64,000 nucleotides of DNA from Argopecten irradians (Eukaryota; Mollusca; Bivalvia; Pectinida; Pectinidae): NCBI RefSeq assembly GCF_041381155.1, contig NC_091142.1, positions 25,460,264 to 25,524,263 of the forward strand, in the 5' to 3' direction. This document shows, piece by piece, positions 36,115 to 49,500 of this stretch. The notes below the pieces were generated by a model. It was given only the letters and a program-made list of their open reading frames with translations. It did no database searches and was not told the DNA's origin. The first letter of the stretch is position 1. Each line of letters opens with the position of its first letter. Both the position numbers and the translations under genes were made by a program.

Positions 36115-36481
36115 TTGGAACTCGGTTAATGCGAACTCGAAGGGACCGAGATAAAACTTTGATTTATCCGAGTGTTCGAATTAAGCGAGTTCTCAATTAA
36201 GTCTACTGACGATCTCTTTACATGGTAATAGATCCTCTACTTGTTCCATGTTGTAAAACGATGTGATCAAGAAAGATATCAAAATTGTAACAATAAAACC
36301 GAAATAAATTCAAAATATCGATTCATTCAAATTTGGTTACAATACATGTAGAACTCTATGACTAGTAGCTATTTAAAGCAAATGTTGACGGACGCCGCGC
36401 CATGACATAAACACACCGGCACTTCAGATCAGGTAAACTTAAATCCAGGTGAGCGATACAGGCCCTCTGTGCCTCTTGTTT
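36115..36481. mobile_element. Transposon end fragments
   Basis: GGAACTCGGTTAATGCGAAC with inner TTCGAATTAAGCGAGTTC looks like the end of a Tc1/mariner-pogo type element (36118-36205); no matching right end was found. 36436-36479 holds a lone HINE-like 3' end, CAGGTGAGCGATACAGGCCC / TCTGTGCCTCTTGTT. Confidence 0.5.
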
Positions 36482-37697
36482 ATAACCATGTGGAATCTCT
36501 ACTGGCAACAATATGGCAGGCGAATTCGAAGCGACCGATTATAATTGCTACCATAAGTCGTCGCCCAACGTTACGGTCATTGCGTAAACTCAAAGCGCTC
36601 GCGACGTATTCATCTAAAACCCCGAGTGACTTCTCGTCATGTACGTCCCAGTCACTCCACCCTAAGGTAAGAATAAATTGACACACCTATAAGATAATCG
36701 TTCGCCGACGTATGTGACAACATCAAGTTGCGTTGTTGTCATTGACCTCTTGTTACTGGTTGTTAAATCTCATAACAAATGCATGCTTTTCAACAAAGGG
36801 AAAAAAATCATGTGATAAACTCCATAGCAGATGGTTATCGGTAGTGTTAACTCATCCCAGTTATATAAACACATACGGTGCGCCTCTTATAGGTCAACAC
36901 CTTCATCTCTTGATCCAGATTGTGCTTTCAACTTCAACTCCTTACTTTCATAACGCATATTCTTTTAGATCACATTGTATTGACATGTAAAAAGATGTAG
37001 TTATCTAATTCAAATAATTATCAACATAATATTGACTCTCTATTTAGGAATGTATTTATGCCATATGATGAGGTTGCAATTTCCGTCATTGCCTACTACA
37101 GATTTAGCTACCCTTGCTAGTAGGTACTCTGATGTTAACGACGTCTTAATTTTATGAGCGTTAATTCACGTAATTATCTTCCGGAAGAATTAAGACACGT
37201 TACTCCACGCGAACAATTAGACGTCAACAATCAATACCCTACCAACAAGGGCAGATAAACTAATAGTAATATGCAAATAGCAGAATAGAAGTTTCGTCCA
37301 CCTCTTTAGGAAGTGAGAATATTAGTGAATTCGTCAACCATTGAGATAACAATCATTAGAGTGGGAATAATAGAGTTCTTTTCATCGCCTTTTAGGAGAA
37401 CGTTACAGACCCGAGGGGATTTCTTTAGTTGTATTTTTGAGGCTATGACGAGTGTTTGACATCTTCTGATGTACCTATCCCGAGGAATGTGGGATCTCCA
37501 GCCTCAGCCCCGAAGAGGGCGAATGATCTTCTTTTCTCGAAGCAAACAATTCTCGTGTGATTGACCAGGCTCCCAAATTTTTGATTTTAGCTATGCTATT
37601 GATCCCAATAATTATTTTGAGATGACTGTTAAAATTTCAATCAAAGCCACGCCAATGCCCCATTACATTCCTACAACGAACATATCTCTGTTTACAG
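36482..37697. other. Spacer upstream of the first Mab-21 copy
   Basis: No gene recognised. The part from about 37360 has short matches to the spacer upstream of the other copies. Small ORFs (e.g. 36469-36681 and 36733-36990) have no recognisable domain. Confidence 0.4.
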
Positions 37698-37727
37698 GGT
37701 TAACAGTACTAAACATCTTTCCCAAAG

Positions 37728-40028
37728 ATGGCTTTAGACAGTGGGGGATAGAGAGGATTGATGAATTCGTCGAAGGTGTCCAGGTTTTGTCGCTATCAAA
37801 CCTTGATCATATTGCATTGCCGTCGGATATGATAATGCTGTAAAATGTCAGGCGTTTTTGATGGGGTAGCTACAACGTGGCAACGGATGGGAATAATCCA
37901 GGAGTGAGACCAAGTGTATCGGTACAGGCTCCAGGTCAGAATGGGTTATGTTTAGCTGGTTCAGATCAAGATTACAATGATGGTAATTGAAGAAGTGATT
38001 GTTATACAACCAAAGCGACGAGTTATCAGCGAGAAATGTCAGTAAAAACCATTCTGGTCATGGACAAAACGAACTCGCAGGCCTGGATTTACAATGCTTC
38101 AGACTTTACCAGCGTGGCGTGGTTGTAATACCTTCTCCGTCTCTGAACGCCATAACATATTTTAATGGATCCCGGTATTTGTCGAGTGTTGCCCACTGCA
38201 GAAATATGCAATTGCCGGATAGCTATCTTCACGGACCATATCATCCTTTGATCTTGGGAATATAGAGAACTGATTATGCGATTTGTTTTCGCTGCCGGTT
38301 ATGGCCATATGACCTGAGTGATTTCAGTAAGGTACGAAGTATAGTGTTTTGGCCGCCCAGATATCTTGTTGATGATATCGTTAAATATGGCTGCCACGTT
38401 GTTTCAATCGGTGACAAGCATTCTGATCTTTTTGACAATGGAATTGCGAATTTCATTTTCACGAGGAGAAAAAGTTCTCGTATTTTCGTTCAATCGATGT
38501 TCAATTTGAAAACGTATGCTTTCATTGAAAAATACTCCTGAAAGAGTGTATTGAACGTCATCAATGGATTGAAGGATTGCTCTGTTCCTTACTTCATACA
38601 AGACAATAGTGTTTCTCGCAATAGAACATTCGAATCCATGGTTATGGACCAGACGAGAATTTTATTCAGTGTTTTTGGTATTGTTTCACCATTCTATTGG
38701 AAAGTGTACAGACCGGATATCTGCCAAAATTACTTTCTTTTTTTTTATTTTTTTTTTTTTTTTTTTATTTGTGTGTGTGTGCCTGCCCACAATATGTTAT
38801 ACTGCCTAACGTAAACAGTGTGACAACAGGATACGACTACTCCGTTACGTGCTGATGTAGATGAGATTTCAGAAGTAAATGGGTTACACCTGTGTTGTTT
38901 GAGTGTCCATAGTATTCGGCCTTTACATAGAGTCGTTAAAGGTAGAAGTCGATTCGTCGTATCCAATCCCAGAGTGTCATCAAGGTTTGCGTGAATACCT
39001 TGAAGATGCAGACGTTTGGATTTGACCTTCAACATATATTAGACCATCAACATCCCTAGAAACTGTACCGTCCCTTAAACCTTATAAACAAAATGTTCCT
39101 GAATTGTGCTAACGAAAATTGCTTGATATTTTGTGTGTACTTTTTCCAAGTCCATCCACTTTCGTCTCGATTAAGAGTTTGGCAGACCAGACTCGGACAA
39201 AATGTATCATCCACAAGGCCAGCCTACCGACAAATCCGACGACACAAACGATTACTTCACTTGTCGTCTGCCACTGATGTCTGCTTTGGGTTATTATATC
39301 TAGCAACGTTTTATTACAACGCGGGAATCTTACCACAAAGCTTCTGACGTAGCGATCCACGTGATGCGCGCATGCCAAAAAGGGCTATAATTGTTATAGC
39401 AATTATCCTAACGAGGAATACAGAGAAGAAAATGTGTGGTAAAGGATATACTCTGCTACAGAAAGCGAAGCGCTCCTTTGTGTCTTCTTATGCGGTGGAC
39501 GCGGAAAGATATAATCTGTATCCTCAAGAGTTAAAAGTCGAGGTTAGAATGAGCAAAGGAACGTTTCTACTACCACCTTTACCGTATGCACTGTTTCTTC
39601 TCACATTATCCAACTTCAGACTCGGTAACATTGACCAATCCCAAACAATCCTCGACGATCTCATGGCTGTCCGGACTAACCATATCTACGGTGTGTGCAC
39701 TATCCCATCATACATAATCTTCTCGGCATATGTCACCAACTGTTGGGGAACACAAGACAGGCCATCAAAGCGTTTGAGGAGGCGAGCATACAATCCTCGT
39801 AACCGCCCAGCGGCTGTCAGAAGGCTCCGTGATCTTCTCATGACTTTGAAACAACAACGCGGCACCACAGACATCGACACGTTAGACTACTGCAACATCC
39901 CTCATCAGAACCAGTGTTATGACGATATTGGCGAAGACATGTTAATGACTATCATAAAACAATGTACAACAAAGACCCAAGCAAGTGATTGGAAAGACGT
40001 GGTGTTGAGATGTGGCAATCAAGCCTGA
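37728..40028 (+). pseudogene. Mab-21/cGAS-like + TPR gene, broken copy 1
   Basis: It aligns along its whole length with the two intact copies at 50989 and 57548: ATGGCTTTAGACA start, the GSRYLSSVAHCRNMQLPDSY segment (near 38173), CRLWPYDLSDFS, and the C-terminal part with KGYTLLQKAKRSFVSSYAVD (about 39430 onward). A splice acceptor like that of the others (CTGTTTACAG, ends 37697) precedes it. The reading frame is interrupted many times by single-base insertions and deletions, stops, lost codons in the GS/DxD region and a T-rich/GT insertion at about 38729-38784. It cannot make a full protein. It is the most decayed and probably oldest unit of the array. Confidence 0.88.
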
Positions 40029-40199
40029 GAACATCGAATATAAGCATAAACTTGTCCTTATGTTATGAACGAAACTTTAATAGTTTGAGAATATACAGTT
40101 AAGATGTCATGTACCAATCAACTATGGACTGAAGCGCATGGCTTAAAGATAAAAAAACAATAAGAATACAAACAAACTTGTGAAGGATTTTTGACTTAA

Positions 40200-42690
40200 G
40201 CCATTTGTATGGCTTGAGTCCATAGGCACTACTTTCAGTATCCTTTCAACTCAGTAATTTAAATGCCGTTGACCTATGACACGCTAATTTAAATGCCGTT
40301 GACCAGCTAATTTAAATGCCGTTGACCTATACTGTGTACTTCATCTCACCCCTGCTCCTCTAATTTAAATGCTGTTGATCTATACTGTGTACTACATCTC
40401 AATCCCCCCCCCCCTCCTCCTACTCCCCCTGTGCCTGCATGTGTGTAATGGCACCTAATACACAGCTAGGCTAGTTACCTTACCTTCCAGCTGACTGCTA
40501 TCCACACAATCTATACACACTGGTGACTCCCCCACTCTAACGTAAACACATAATCTCTGTTACTGATCTTGCTATCTAAGTCTTATAGACCTAAAAGTTA
40601 TAATTAAAAAAAATCAATTAAATCATACTTTCTTTCTGTGTACTTTAAATAATGCTTCTGAAAACAGACCTGAGGTTCAAGACAATATAAGGCTGCCATT
40701 ATATGTGCATGGGGTTTACTTGCATACATAAGTGAGCAACACAAGAGAGTAGTACAAAAAACTTTTTTTAATGAACATAAGACTTTTGCTTTCTTTATTT
40801 TAAAATCTTTTCTTTTATTTATAAGAATTTTGATAAAAAAATGTCAAATAAACATATATATGGTTTTTCTGTGATCAGTTGAATATTGTTGAAAATAATC
40901 TATATCAAAGTCGGTCACAAGACATTTGGACTGCTGATAGATACACAAAGCTTTGAATTAAGCTTAATTTTACATATAATACACAGTATCTGTTTTCTGG
41001 GGAATAGAAATCTGCCTAACAGCTTAATGTTTTTATTATGAATTAGTCATATATTTATCATTAGAAAAATTATTTTTTTACTATAATGATAATTGTAAAA
41101 ACAGAATGGTGTATCTTACACCATTGTAATGTCATATAATCGACATAAATTAAAACTAAAAATCATTTTGAATTATATTAGCATTTGTGGCAATATTACA
41201 TTTACATCTATGGTTATAAGTGAAACAAGTACATACATTCAGACCATGAAGTCAAATTATGGTTTACAATTTCATTTCTTCTAACATTTATGTAAAACTA
41301 ATGTTCAAAATGAAATATGTTGTTTGCATCTGGCTAGCTAACAAAGATTCAACTTTGGAGGTGTCACTAAAATCATGAAATCCATATATACTTGTGCGGC
41401 ATGATCATTTCTATGATTAATTTAATGGCCTTGAAATCATCTTTTTTGCCTTTTCCTCAAATACATATGAAAATCATATATGAATAAAAAAAACCCACTG
41501 AAACTGTATTTTCAGTACATCAGAATGAAATCACTGAATTTAATGAGACACTGTTTCATGGTTGATACCTTATTATTATTCAAATTATGATTGCAGAATT
41601 TACTCTTTGTGTTTATTCCCCATAATTATGCATGCTTCTTAGATTAAAACCACGATCTAATTTTCATAAAACAGACTGAATTCCATCATTATGATAAAAA
41701 CGGACACAAACAGTGTTAAATTAACATACTTATGTTGAAATAAAAATACCTATAAAAAAAGCTTCTATTACCTAATGATGGCTTGAAAAGTATACATGCA
41801 AATTAAAATGTATTTTGATATTTTCAACATTTACAAAATAATTTGAAATATAGATGGCTTATGATTTTGTGTAAAATACAGATAACCTTGAGTGAGTTTA
41901 GGTTGTAAATATTAATATAAGCATTGGCTCTCAGTTGGCATTCATAGTCAATATGAATACCAACTGGAGGGAGGCAAATTTCATGATGCGCTCTAGCTTT
42001 ATTGACATTGCTAATGATACGAAAAAGCCTTTCAATCAATATCGATTAAATATGCAGGAATGAAAGAAATAATATGCATATGCACGAATAAGTTATATAT
42101 AGGATACTATCCAATTGATGTTGTCAGAGTAAATTGAAGATTGCCGTAAAGGGATTTAAAGGATATGATAAATACAAGGTACACATAATAACAAAATCTT
42201 GGAGTGACAAATGACATTTTTTTGCCATTTTCTCAAAAGAAAGAGAGAAGGAAATATTTATAAATCATTGACTCATGGTCGACCCTACTTTGTGATTTGC
42301 TATTTGTTTATCTATAATGAAATAAATTGTCATCTTATGATAGAGTGCTTGCATTTTATAATACAACACTTTTACCTGGAATTTATAGTTGTCCAACTGG
42401 GAATTTACAAGATGTGTATGATATAATGTACACCAATATCAAATTCATTTATCTAAGGAATTGCAATGTTTTTTTTGGATTATTGTATTGCATAACGCAT
42501 GTTGGGTTTTTTTGAGTAGAAGGAAATAGAAAATTAACTCTAAAAAAGTATATAAAAAATTTCTTTACCATTGCAATTTGACAACAATTGATGGCCCATG
42601 CTGTTGTACATTGAGATTTATCATTTATGTTACCAATGCAAATCAGAATTCTTGATTTGTAACGTTTTTTTAGGCTTAAGTCTCAGTACT
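40200..42690. other. 2.5-kb AT-rich insertion in the spacer after copy 1
   Basis: The sequence before it (GGATTTTTGACTTAAG) and after it (CTGACAGCTGCTTTTTTGAT) is contiguous in the spacers after copies 2 and 3, so this block is extra here. It holds four copies of TAATTTAAATGCCGTTGACC or a close variant (40255-40385), then AT-rich sequence without recognisable genes or terminal repeats. Confidence 0.55.
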
Positions 42691-44664
42691 TTCAGTACTT
42701 TGATTACATCTGACAGCTGCTTTTTTGATGGCTGAATTGAATGTCAGTTGATCATAATCTGTGCTTTCATTGAAGAACATGTAGGATTATACATGTACAA
42801 AAGACAATTTAAAAATATAATTATGTCCATCTACAATATACATTTATGAATTTCATCCACTTCTCAAACTTCGAACCAATTTCTTCCAGGTTCATCGCGG
42901 TCCCTCATTTCAGTAGAGTGAACTCTAGCTGAGATCTAGATTGATGTATAACTTGAAAGTAATGCAATATAGATATTTCTCCCATAGCTACACGTGTAAT
43001 ACTGGCTGGCTGGTCCAGGGCAATACACTCATGTCGCCTTAAGGTGTGTTGCATGGCTACCCTTGCAATAAAGCCTCGTGACGTTACACCGTCAACAAAA
43101 TAACTATTTTCTCGGTGCACTTTTACCAGTTTTTTTTTCAGAAAATAGGCAGGATTTACTTTAAAGGTAACAAACAACGGGGTTTGCGTTGAAAATATCA
43201 CGCATATTTTCATGTACGGATAATTGACTTGCAGTCGCGGTGTTTTTTTAGGATTTATTTCAAAATGGCGTAAAATTATAGTAGTGAAATTGCAATAAAA
43301 CGTCGAGGTATGAGAGAAAAATACTCTTCCATATGTTGATATGAAGGATAGGGATATTTACTCTCGGGATCACAAAATGTTATAAAACCCTCGTCGAGCC
43401 TCGGGTTTTACAACAGTTTATGACCCTCGGGTAGAATATCCTTAATATCTTTCATATCTACATATGAGTATTATATTCTAAATCTGGTCAATTAACTAAT
43501 GAATATATAATAAAGATAACTTTAATGCTTACCCTGACGGTGTTTTTTGTGATGTGAACAAAATTACCAAATAATTTGTCCTTCTCCCATAATGTTGCAA
43601 CGTGCCCAGGCCGGGGTCCGACCCGGGAAAATCCAAATGCTGCAACAAACAGGCCTGTCACCCTATAGTATAGGGTGTTCTTGATAGCATGGAATCACAT
43701 TCAATGTTCCTGGTATTGAGTGTTGACTAGAGGGGTTCTAGTCATGAGGCGGCACCGCTATAACAATAGGGGGACAGTTGTGTGTGTTGAGGATGTTAGA
43801 CCCATGGAAAATTAGGGACGAAGAATGCTGGCGGACAACCTAATCAAAATGCATAACATTATTCTCGCTCAAATTCATGAAGGATACGTAAACATCCCAT
43901 TAGGTGTCATGTTGTGGTGCCATTTCGTGTTCGCCAATCAAAATAACTACTTTCCGGATTTGGCAGTAAATTTGGACAAAGGACAAGCTTGTTGGTGGGC
44001 AATCTGACCAAAATGTATCTTATTTTTTCTCACTCGGTTTCATAAAGGATATGTCAACATTTAGTAAATTTTTGTGGATGAAATTGTTTGTAAGAGCTGT
44101 CAGAATCATTTATTTTATAGTCATCTCGTTCAAAGAGCACAAAATTGCTAAATGCATGTGTCAGATTACTACTTCCCGGATTTCGAAGTAAATTTTTAGC
44201 TCACATGGCCCAAAGGGCCAGTGAACTTATGTCTTGGTGCGGCGTCCGTCGTCCTTCCGTCGTCCGTGCGTCAACATTTCCTTTAAATCGCTAATAGTCC
44301 TAGAGTTCTATATGGATTGTAACCAAATTTGGCCAGAAGCATCCTTGGGGGAAGAGGAACAGAATTTCTATAAATTTTGGCACTGACCCCCCGGGGACAG
44401 GAGGGAGGCCAATAGGGGAAATAGAGGTAAATCCTTTAAATTGCAACTATAGTCATATACACTGCATTCCAAAAGTTCTGTTACAAGTCTCTTAATTAAT
44501 ACTGTATAAAAATTCGTTTTGACAAAATTATTGGGATAGAAAATTTTCTTTTAAATTGTTTTAATGATGTTAAGGGAGAAAATGTTACTTTTGTGTTTTA
44601 ACACAAGTAGTTTTCCTCATTATGTCTTAAAACGGATTTTTATAAATAATTCAGTTATTTCATA

Positions 44665-45349
44665 TTTTTAGACCACCATCATCAGATGGTGGCTATTCAA
44701 ATCGCTTTTCGTCCGTGGTCCGTCCTTCTGTCCGTCCGTTAACAATTATTGTTATCGCTATTTCTCAGAAAGTATTATAGGGATCTGTCTCAAATTTCAT
44801 TAGTAGGTTCCCCTAGGGCCCTTGTTGTGCATATTGCGTTTTGGGACCGATCGGTTAACAAGATGGCCGCCAGACACCCATCTCGGATTTTGATAGTTAA
44901 AGTTTGTTATCGCTATTTCACAGAAAGCACTGAAGGGATTTGTCTCATATTTCAAAGGTAGGTTCCCCTAGGGCCTTAGTTGTGCATGTTGTGTTTTGGG
45001 ACCGATTGGTCAACAAGATGGCCACCAGGCAGCCATCTTGAATTTTGATGTTAAAGTACAGAAAGTATCATTCTCAAATTTCATATGTAGGTTCCCCTAG
45101 GGCCCTAGTTGTGCATATTGCACTTTGGGACCGATCGGTCAACAAGATGGCTGCCAAGGAGCCATCTTGGACTTTGTTATTTGAAGTTTGTTACTGCTAT
45201 TTCTCAGAAAGTACTGAAGCGATCTGTCTCAAATGTTATATGTAGTATGTTTGAAAAAAAGTTTTGAAAAGCAGAGAAAAGATCCCTCTTTCCATTGTCA
45301 GACACAGATCATTCTTCGGTAGACGCCAAGATCCCTTTGGGATCTCTTG
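44665..45349 (+). mobile_element. HINE/pearl-like element nested in the previous one
   Basis: The left end is TTTTTAGACCACCATCATCA/GATGGTGG, followed by CGTCCGTGGTCCGTCC. About three core units of roughly 150 bp carry TTGTTATCGCTATTTCTCAG, GTTCCCCTAGGGCC and CAACAAGATGG...CCATCTTG. The right end is GACGCCAAGATCCCTTTGGG/ATCTCTTG. The short ORFs here are repeat translations. Confidence 0.75.
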
Positions 45350-45582
45350 CATACATTCCTATCAAAAGGCTAAAAATAATAAAACAAACTTCAAATTTAA
45401 TTTAAAATTATAAAATTAATCACAGCTCTACATGCATATAAACCATATTTCCATGCAGAAAATGTGAGGCCCAATAGGGGAACTAGGTAAATAATCAAAT
45501 TCCTTCAAAAAAGAAACAATGGACCTGTATTCAGAACATTACTTTGCATTACAATCCAGGTTTTTTTAAATTTTGATTGTGA

Positions 45583-45583
45583 T

Positions 45584-45657
<74 letters not shown>

Positions 45658-45742
45658 TGTGTGTGTGTGTGTGTGTGTGAGGGTGTGTGTGCGTGTGTGT
45701 GTGAGAGAGTGATGGTGAGTGCGTGTGTGTGTGTGTGTGCTT
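45583..45742. repeat. (GT)n/(GA)n compound microsatellite
   Basis: Alternating GTGTGT and GAGAGA runs about 160 bp long. ORFs on both strands across it are low-complexity artefacts. Confidence 0.97.
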
Positions 45743-46223
45743 CAACCACAAAGCCAATCACAATATACCGTTATTGGAGTCTTTTATGTACATCAAAGGA
45801 ACAAATCAACTTCTCATCCGTTCTCGCAGACAGAGCCTTCAGTTGTGTTTTGACAAAGTCCGTGAGTGGATATTACGATAGTAATAGATGTAGCTCTGGA
45901 TTATGGAGGATGCCCTATGCTATGTGGTGAGGGATTTGAATTTTAAGTCTGACATTTTACTAAATTAACCAAGTGAGCGATATAGGTCATCTTGGCCTCA
46001 TGTTATGATTAGAATTATGGAATATAAGTCCACAAACATCTATTTCCCTGTATTGAAGCATGTTTGTAATAAACGTATTTTCTTGGTCAAAAGTAAATTA
46101 TTTTATTTATCTTACTATATCTATATAGAACTCCAAAAACGTTTGGTATTGCATTAGAGGTCATGCACTGTGTTAATGTTATTAAGGATTTGTTTTTAAA
46201 TCAAAAGACATAATACCTGCATT

Positions 46224-46690
46224 ATGGAAGACGAAGAAATGTATAATGGACTCAACAAATTTGTCCGTGAATCATATAATAATTTGGTCCGTGAAGCTTA
46301 TCAGAATCTCATTTATGCATCGTTTACATTTAATTTGCATTGCGATAATGATCATACCTCAGTTACAAAGAGTATTATACACGTTAAATATTGTGAAAAA
46401 GTAAAGGAAATGTTGATTTGTAAGTAAATTACCCTCTGTCCGTGAAGTACAGTATACTCGAGCTCAAATTAACGATCACATAATCTTTTTGCAGAATATT
46501 ATCCAAAATTATTATGAGATCGGACACGAGACTACACAGTCAAACAGATACAAATACTACGAATTACAAGGATTGAATAGTAATATAAGCTGTTCTACCC
46601 GGAAAATATGACTGAAGTGTCAGGATTTGTCACTATCTTTCCGTGAAACATGTCATTTTGAGCCACGTGATCCCCTACCCTGAACTTATC
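46224..46690 (+). pseudogene. Relic related to the 27.3-27.9 kb ORF, with an apparent 72-bp intron
   Basis: A 67-codon ORF (MEDEEMYNGLNKFVRESYNN ...) is followed by GTAAGTAAATTACC and, 72 bases on, TTTTTGCAG. The sequence after that resembles 27520-27690 (shared CCCGGAAAATATG, TTTCCGTGAAACAT) but soon meets stops. Function unknown. The intron-like stretch recurs inverted at about 55375-55455. Confidence 0.4.
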
Positions 46691-48387
46691 ATCAAAAATT
46701 AGAAGTAAAATTTCAATCGTCTTTTGATGTTATTGAGACTTCTAATGGACAAAGACATTTTTGTTTGTGTTTTTATTTGTTATATTTTCTTCTAAATTAA
46801 AAAAATGTAATAGAAACATGACAAATTTATTGCACCTGTATGTTCTACAAATTTTAACATTATGTAATGATATTAGATATAACTTTCACACAACTATGTT
46901 ACAGCAGAGATTTAGATTTATCTAGGTGCAGTTTGGGTTTATTAAATTCCCTTTGGGGGAGGGATAGTGGAAAAGGATAGAAAATTGAGTTGATATAATT
47001 CCCTTTGGAGGACACCCTCGGAAACCCGGCCAGTATCTAAAATCCATTACGCTGCGTTTATATCAGACAGAGTAGGCTGATTACGTGCACGTGGGTAACC
47101 GACGATGTTTGGAGAAGGGACAGTGGAACAGGATAGAAGGTTATTTTATCGCCTTTGTCAATGTTTTCTTACTCATTCCTTTTTCTTTTTTGATCCTTTC
47201 GTTAAAGCATCTGTGTTCAAGTTTTCTAATTGATTTTAGTTATTACTGAAGATATATTAAATATGATTTAATACGATAAATGATGGACATAGGCTGCAAG
47301 CCTCTATGTTCCCGATCCTGTCCGATCATGTCATTCGCGGCCGGTTAGACCACGCCCACATGTACAGAGCCGTTTTTGTTTATACCCGTTCGTGGTTGGA
47401 GTGGTTAGACCTATCAATGTATTGCCACAACGACATGTAATTGTTCAATATCGTTTATGAATTAGTGACAGATCAGGTGATTTTATACTATTTTCAGATG
47501 AGACTTGAGAATGCCCTCACAGGACTGTATCAAAATATGCCGGTCCGTCAGTATATTTAAAAACATTACCAGTCGAACCGGTTGTTCCGCATAAACGAAA
47601 ACGCCACGGATCTGGCGTAATATGTCTGTACGGTATATATGTACCTGTGTGAATCAAAACAGGTAAGCATATTTTCTATTAACTTATTTAAAGTCCTTAC
47701 TTTACACTAATACTTAACTTTATAATTAGCTTCTTGCAAATTATATAGTGATCTTTAAATTTCGGCCCAATATATATATATATGCATCTAGATCTATCTA
47801 GGTCATCAAAGGTCAGAACTACTGACATGATCGTGTGGGGACGGACAGGATTACGTAGGGAGAGTTAATTAATATTTGGTCAGATGAGAGGCACCGAATA
47901 TGGAAAATGTCGTATAACATCTTGATTGTCACTTCGCTAGGTTCACAAAAAAATATAAAAAAGGCTTCAAATGGGGAAAAAACTAAATGCATACATTACT
48001 GTACGAATCCTAAAATGTTTTTTTTGGGGGGACTTTGGTATGAAATAAATTATTTTGGGTTACGATAGATGTTTCTTAGGAGTTTGATATTGATAAACAA
48101 ATATTTTGTTACTCTTATTATTACACACATGTGAACTCCAACAAAAGCAAAAAAGCTTTTATTGCACACTCTTTGATTGTGATGTAATATCCTCAAGTTT
48201 TATTGTTGTCATTGACGTATGTGATCTAAGGATGAGATTGGATTAAATTTTATTTCAATTATAACGTTCCCTCGGGTTAAGATTACTATGTTTGATCCTC
48301 GAATGGTGGAAGTTTCTGTCTTCTACATGGGTAGGGAAAAGACAACTAAACATAGACAATGTAGTGACACCATCAATAGATTTTGGC

Positions 48388-49500
48388 GTCGAATTATTAG
48401 CTGCTAGAATTAGGTCAAATATCGAAATAAAAGGTATCCAAATTGATAATGTAGATATCTTGAACTTACAATACGCTGATGATACAGGTCTAATACTAGA
48501 TAGATCAGAGAAATCATTAAGGGAGTCGATAAATGAATTAAACAATTTTGCTAAGATATCGACTAAAGGTCAACACGATCAAACCAAAGGTTGTATGGAT
48601 AAATAGCAAAAAGTACAAGTAGGAAAAGTTTTTTTTCCGGAATAAATCTTTTATGGGGTAGAAATAAATTCACTTTTTTTGGAAATTGATTTATCGGTCA
48701 ATTAAAGCGAGATTTCAAAAATGAATTTTTAATTATAATTAAATTGAAAAATTATTTTATCAAAACTGCTACTATGCAGCAGTAGTTACACTCGATGAAC
48801 TTATCAAGAATCCTGACAGCTTAGCTTTTTCCTCTTTCTACGAGTTTTCAAATATATTTAACATTAATAATACTAATTTTCTCCAGTTTCAATTTTTCTC
48901 CAGTTACATATTTTTCCAGTTTCCAAGAATTTCCTGTACAACTGCATGTGGAAATACTTTCTCCACCTGCTATACCACGGGAAAAAATCTATGAACTCCC
49001 CTTCACTATATCAAAAAGTTCGAAACTACAGTGGTTGCAAGTGAGAATTATACTTTATATTTAATATTCTAGTGACTTATGATTTTATCTATAGATTAAT
49101 TTGTACCTTAATCCAATTTGTTCATTATGTAACGACAAAAGAGAATTAAACAATATTACATTGTCTTTGGGAATGTACTGAAGTCCAAACACTTTTTGAG
49201 AATCTTGATTATTTACTTGAAATCTGGTTTATCCCCTTTTTAATGAATAAAGACACACTACTCTTTGGAGTAATCTCACTACAGGCTAATGTGGCTGATA
49301 ATGAAATCTTACTTATTACTAAGCACTAAATTTATAAAAATAAATGTCTTCATAAAATTCTTAAACGAACTTGTAAATGTTAAAAAGGCCACTACAGTAT
49401 CCAGAAGCATATAGTTTTTAATAAAAGCGATACTCTTCAAAGGAAATTTGAAAATGATTGGAAAAATGGTTGCCGTTGTTAGGAATATGACATTTTAAGT
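48388..49500 (+). mobile_element. 5'-truncated LINE, reverse-transcriptase 3' part (L1/Tx1-like)
   Basis: The frame at 48388-48590 reads ELLAARIRSNIEIKGIQIDN, then VDILNLQYADDTGLILDRS; YADD (48472-48483) is the RT catalytic motif. Further pieces follow in shifted frames: PKVVWINSKKYK near 48585, a SSKLQWLQVRIIL-like segment near 49015 and FNKSDTLQRKFENDW near 49420. The order fits the C-terminal half of an L1/Tx1-type ORF2. It has several frameshifts and stops, and the 5' half is missing. It interrupts duplicated spacer A: the paralogous spacer B continues across this point. Confidence 0.8.

Larger units (their letters stand above)
44193..46004 (+). mobile_element. HINE-like element, outer
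   Basis: It starts TTTTTAGCTCACATGGCCCA with the hairpin GGCCCAAAGGGCC and CGGCGTCCGTCGTCC. Its end is AAGTGAGCGATATAGGTCAT and CTTGGCCTCATGTTA. It has been split by the element at 44665-45349 and contains the GT/GA microsatellite. Confidence 0.7.
42691..48388. repeat. Duplicated spacer, unit A (with later insertions)
   Basis: This block is paralogous to 53330-57340 and in part to 61200-61600. Shared landmarks include GCTGAATTGAATGTCAGTTG, GTGCCCAGGCCGGG, GAATGTGG/GATGTTAGACCCATGG, CCTGTCCGATCATGTCATT and ATCTTGATTGTCACTTC. It precedes intact copy 2 as 53.3-57.3 kb precedes copy 3. HINE-like elements and a microsatellite have inserted into it. Confidence 0.75.

Noticed and set aside
45549-45930. 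His/Thr- and Cys/Val-rich ORFs
   Set aside because: They are GT/GA microsatellite translations.
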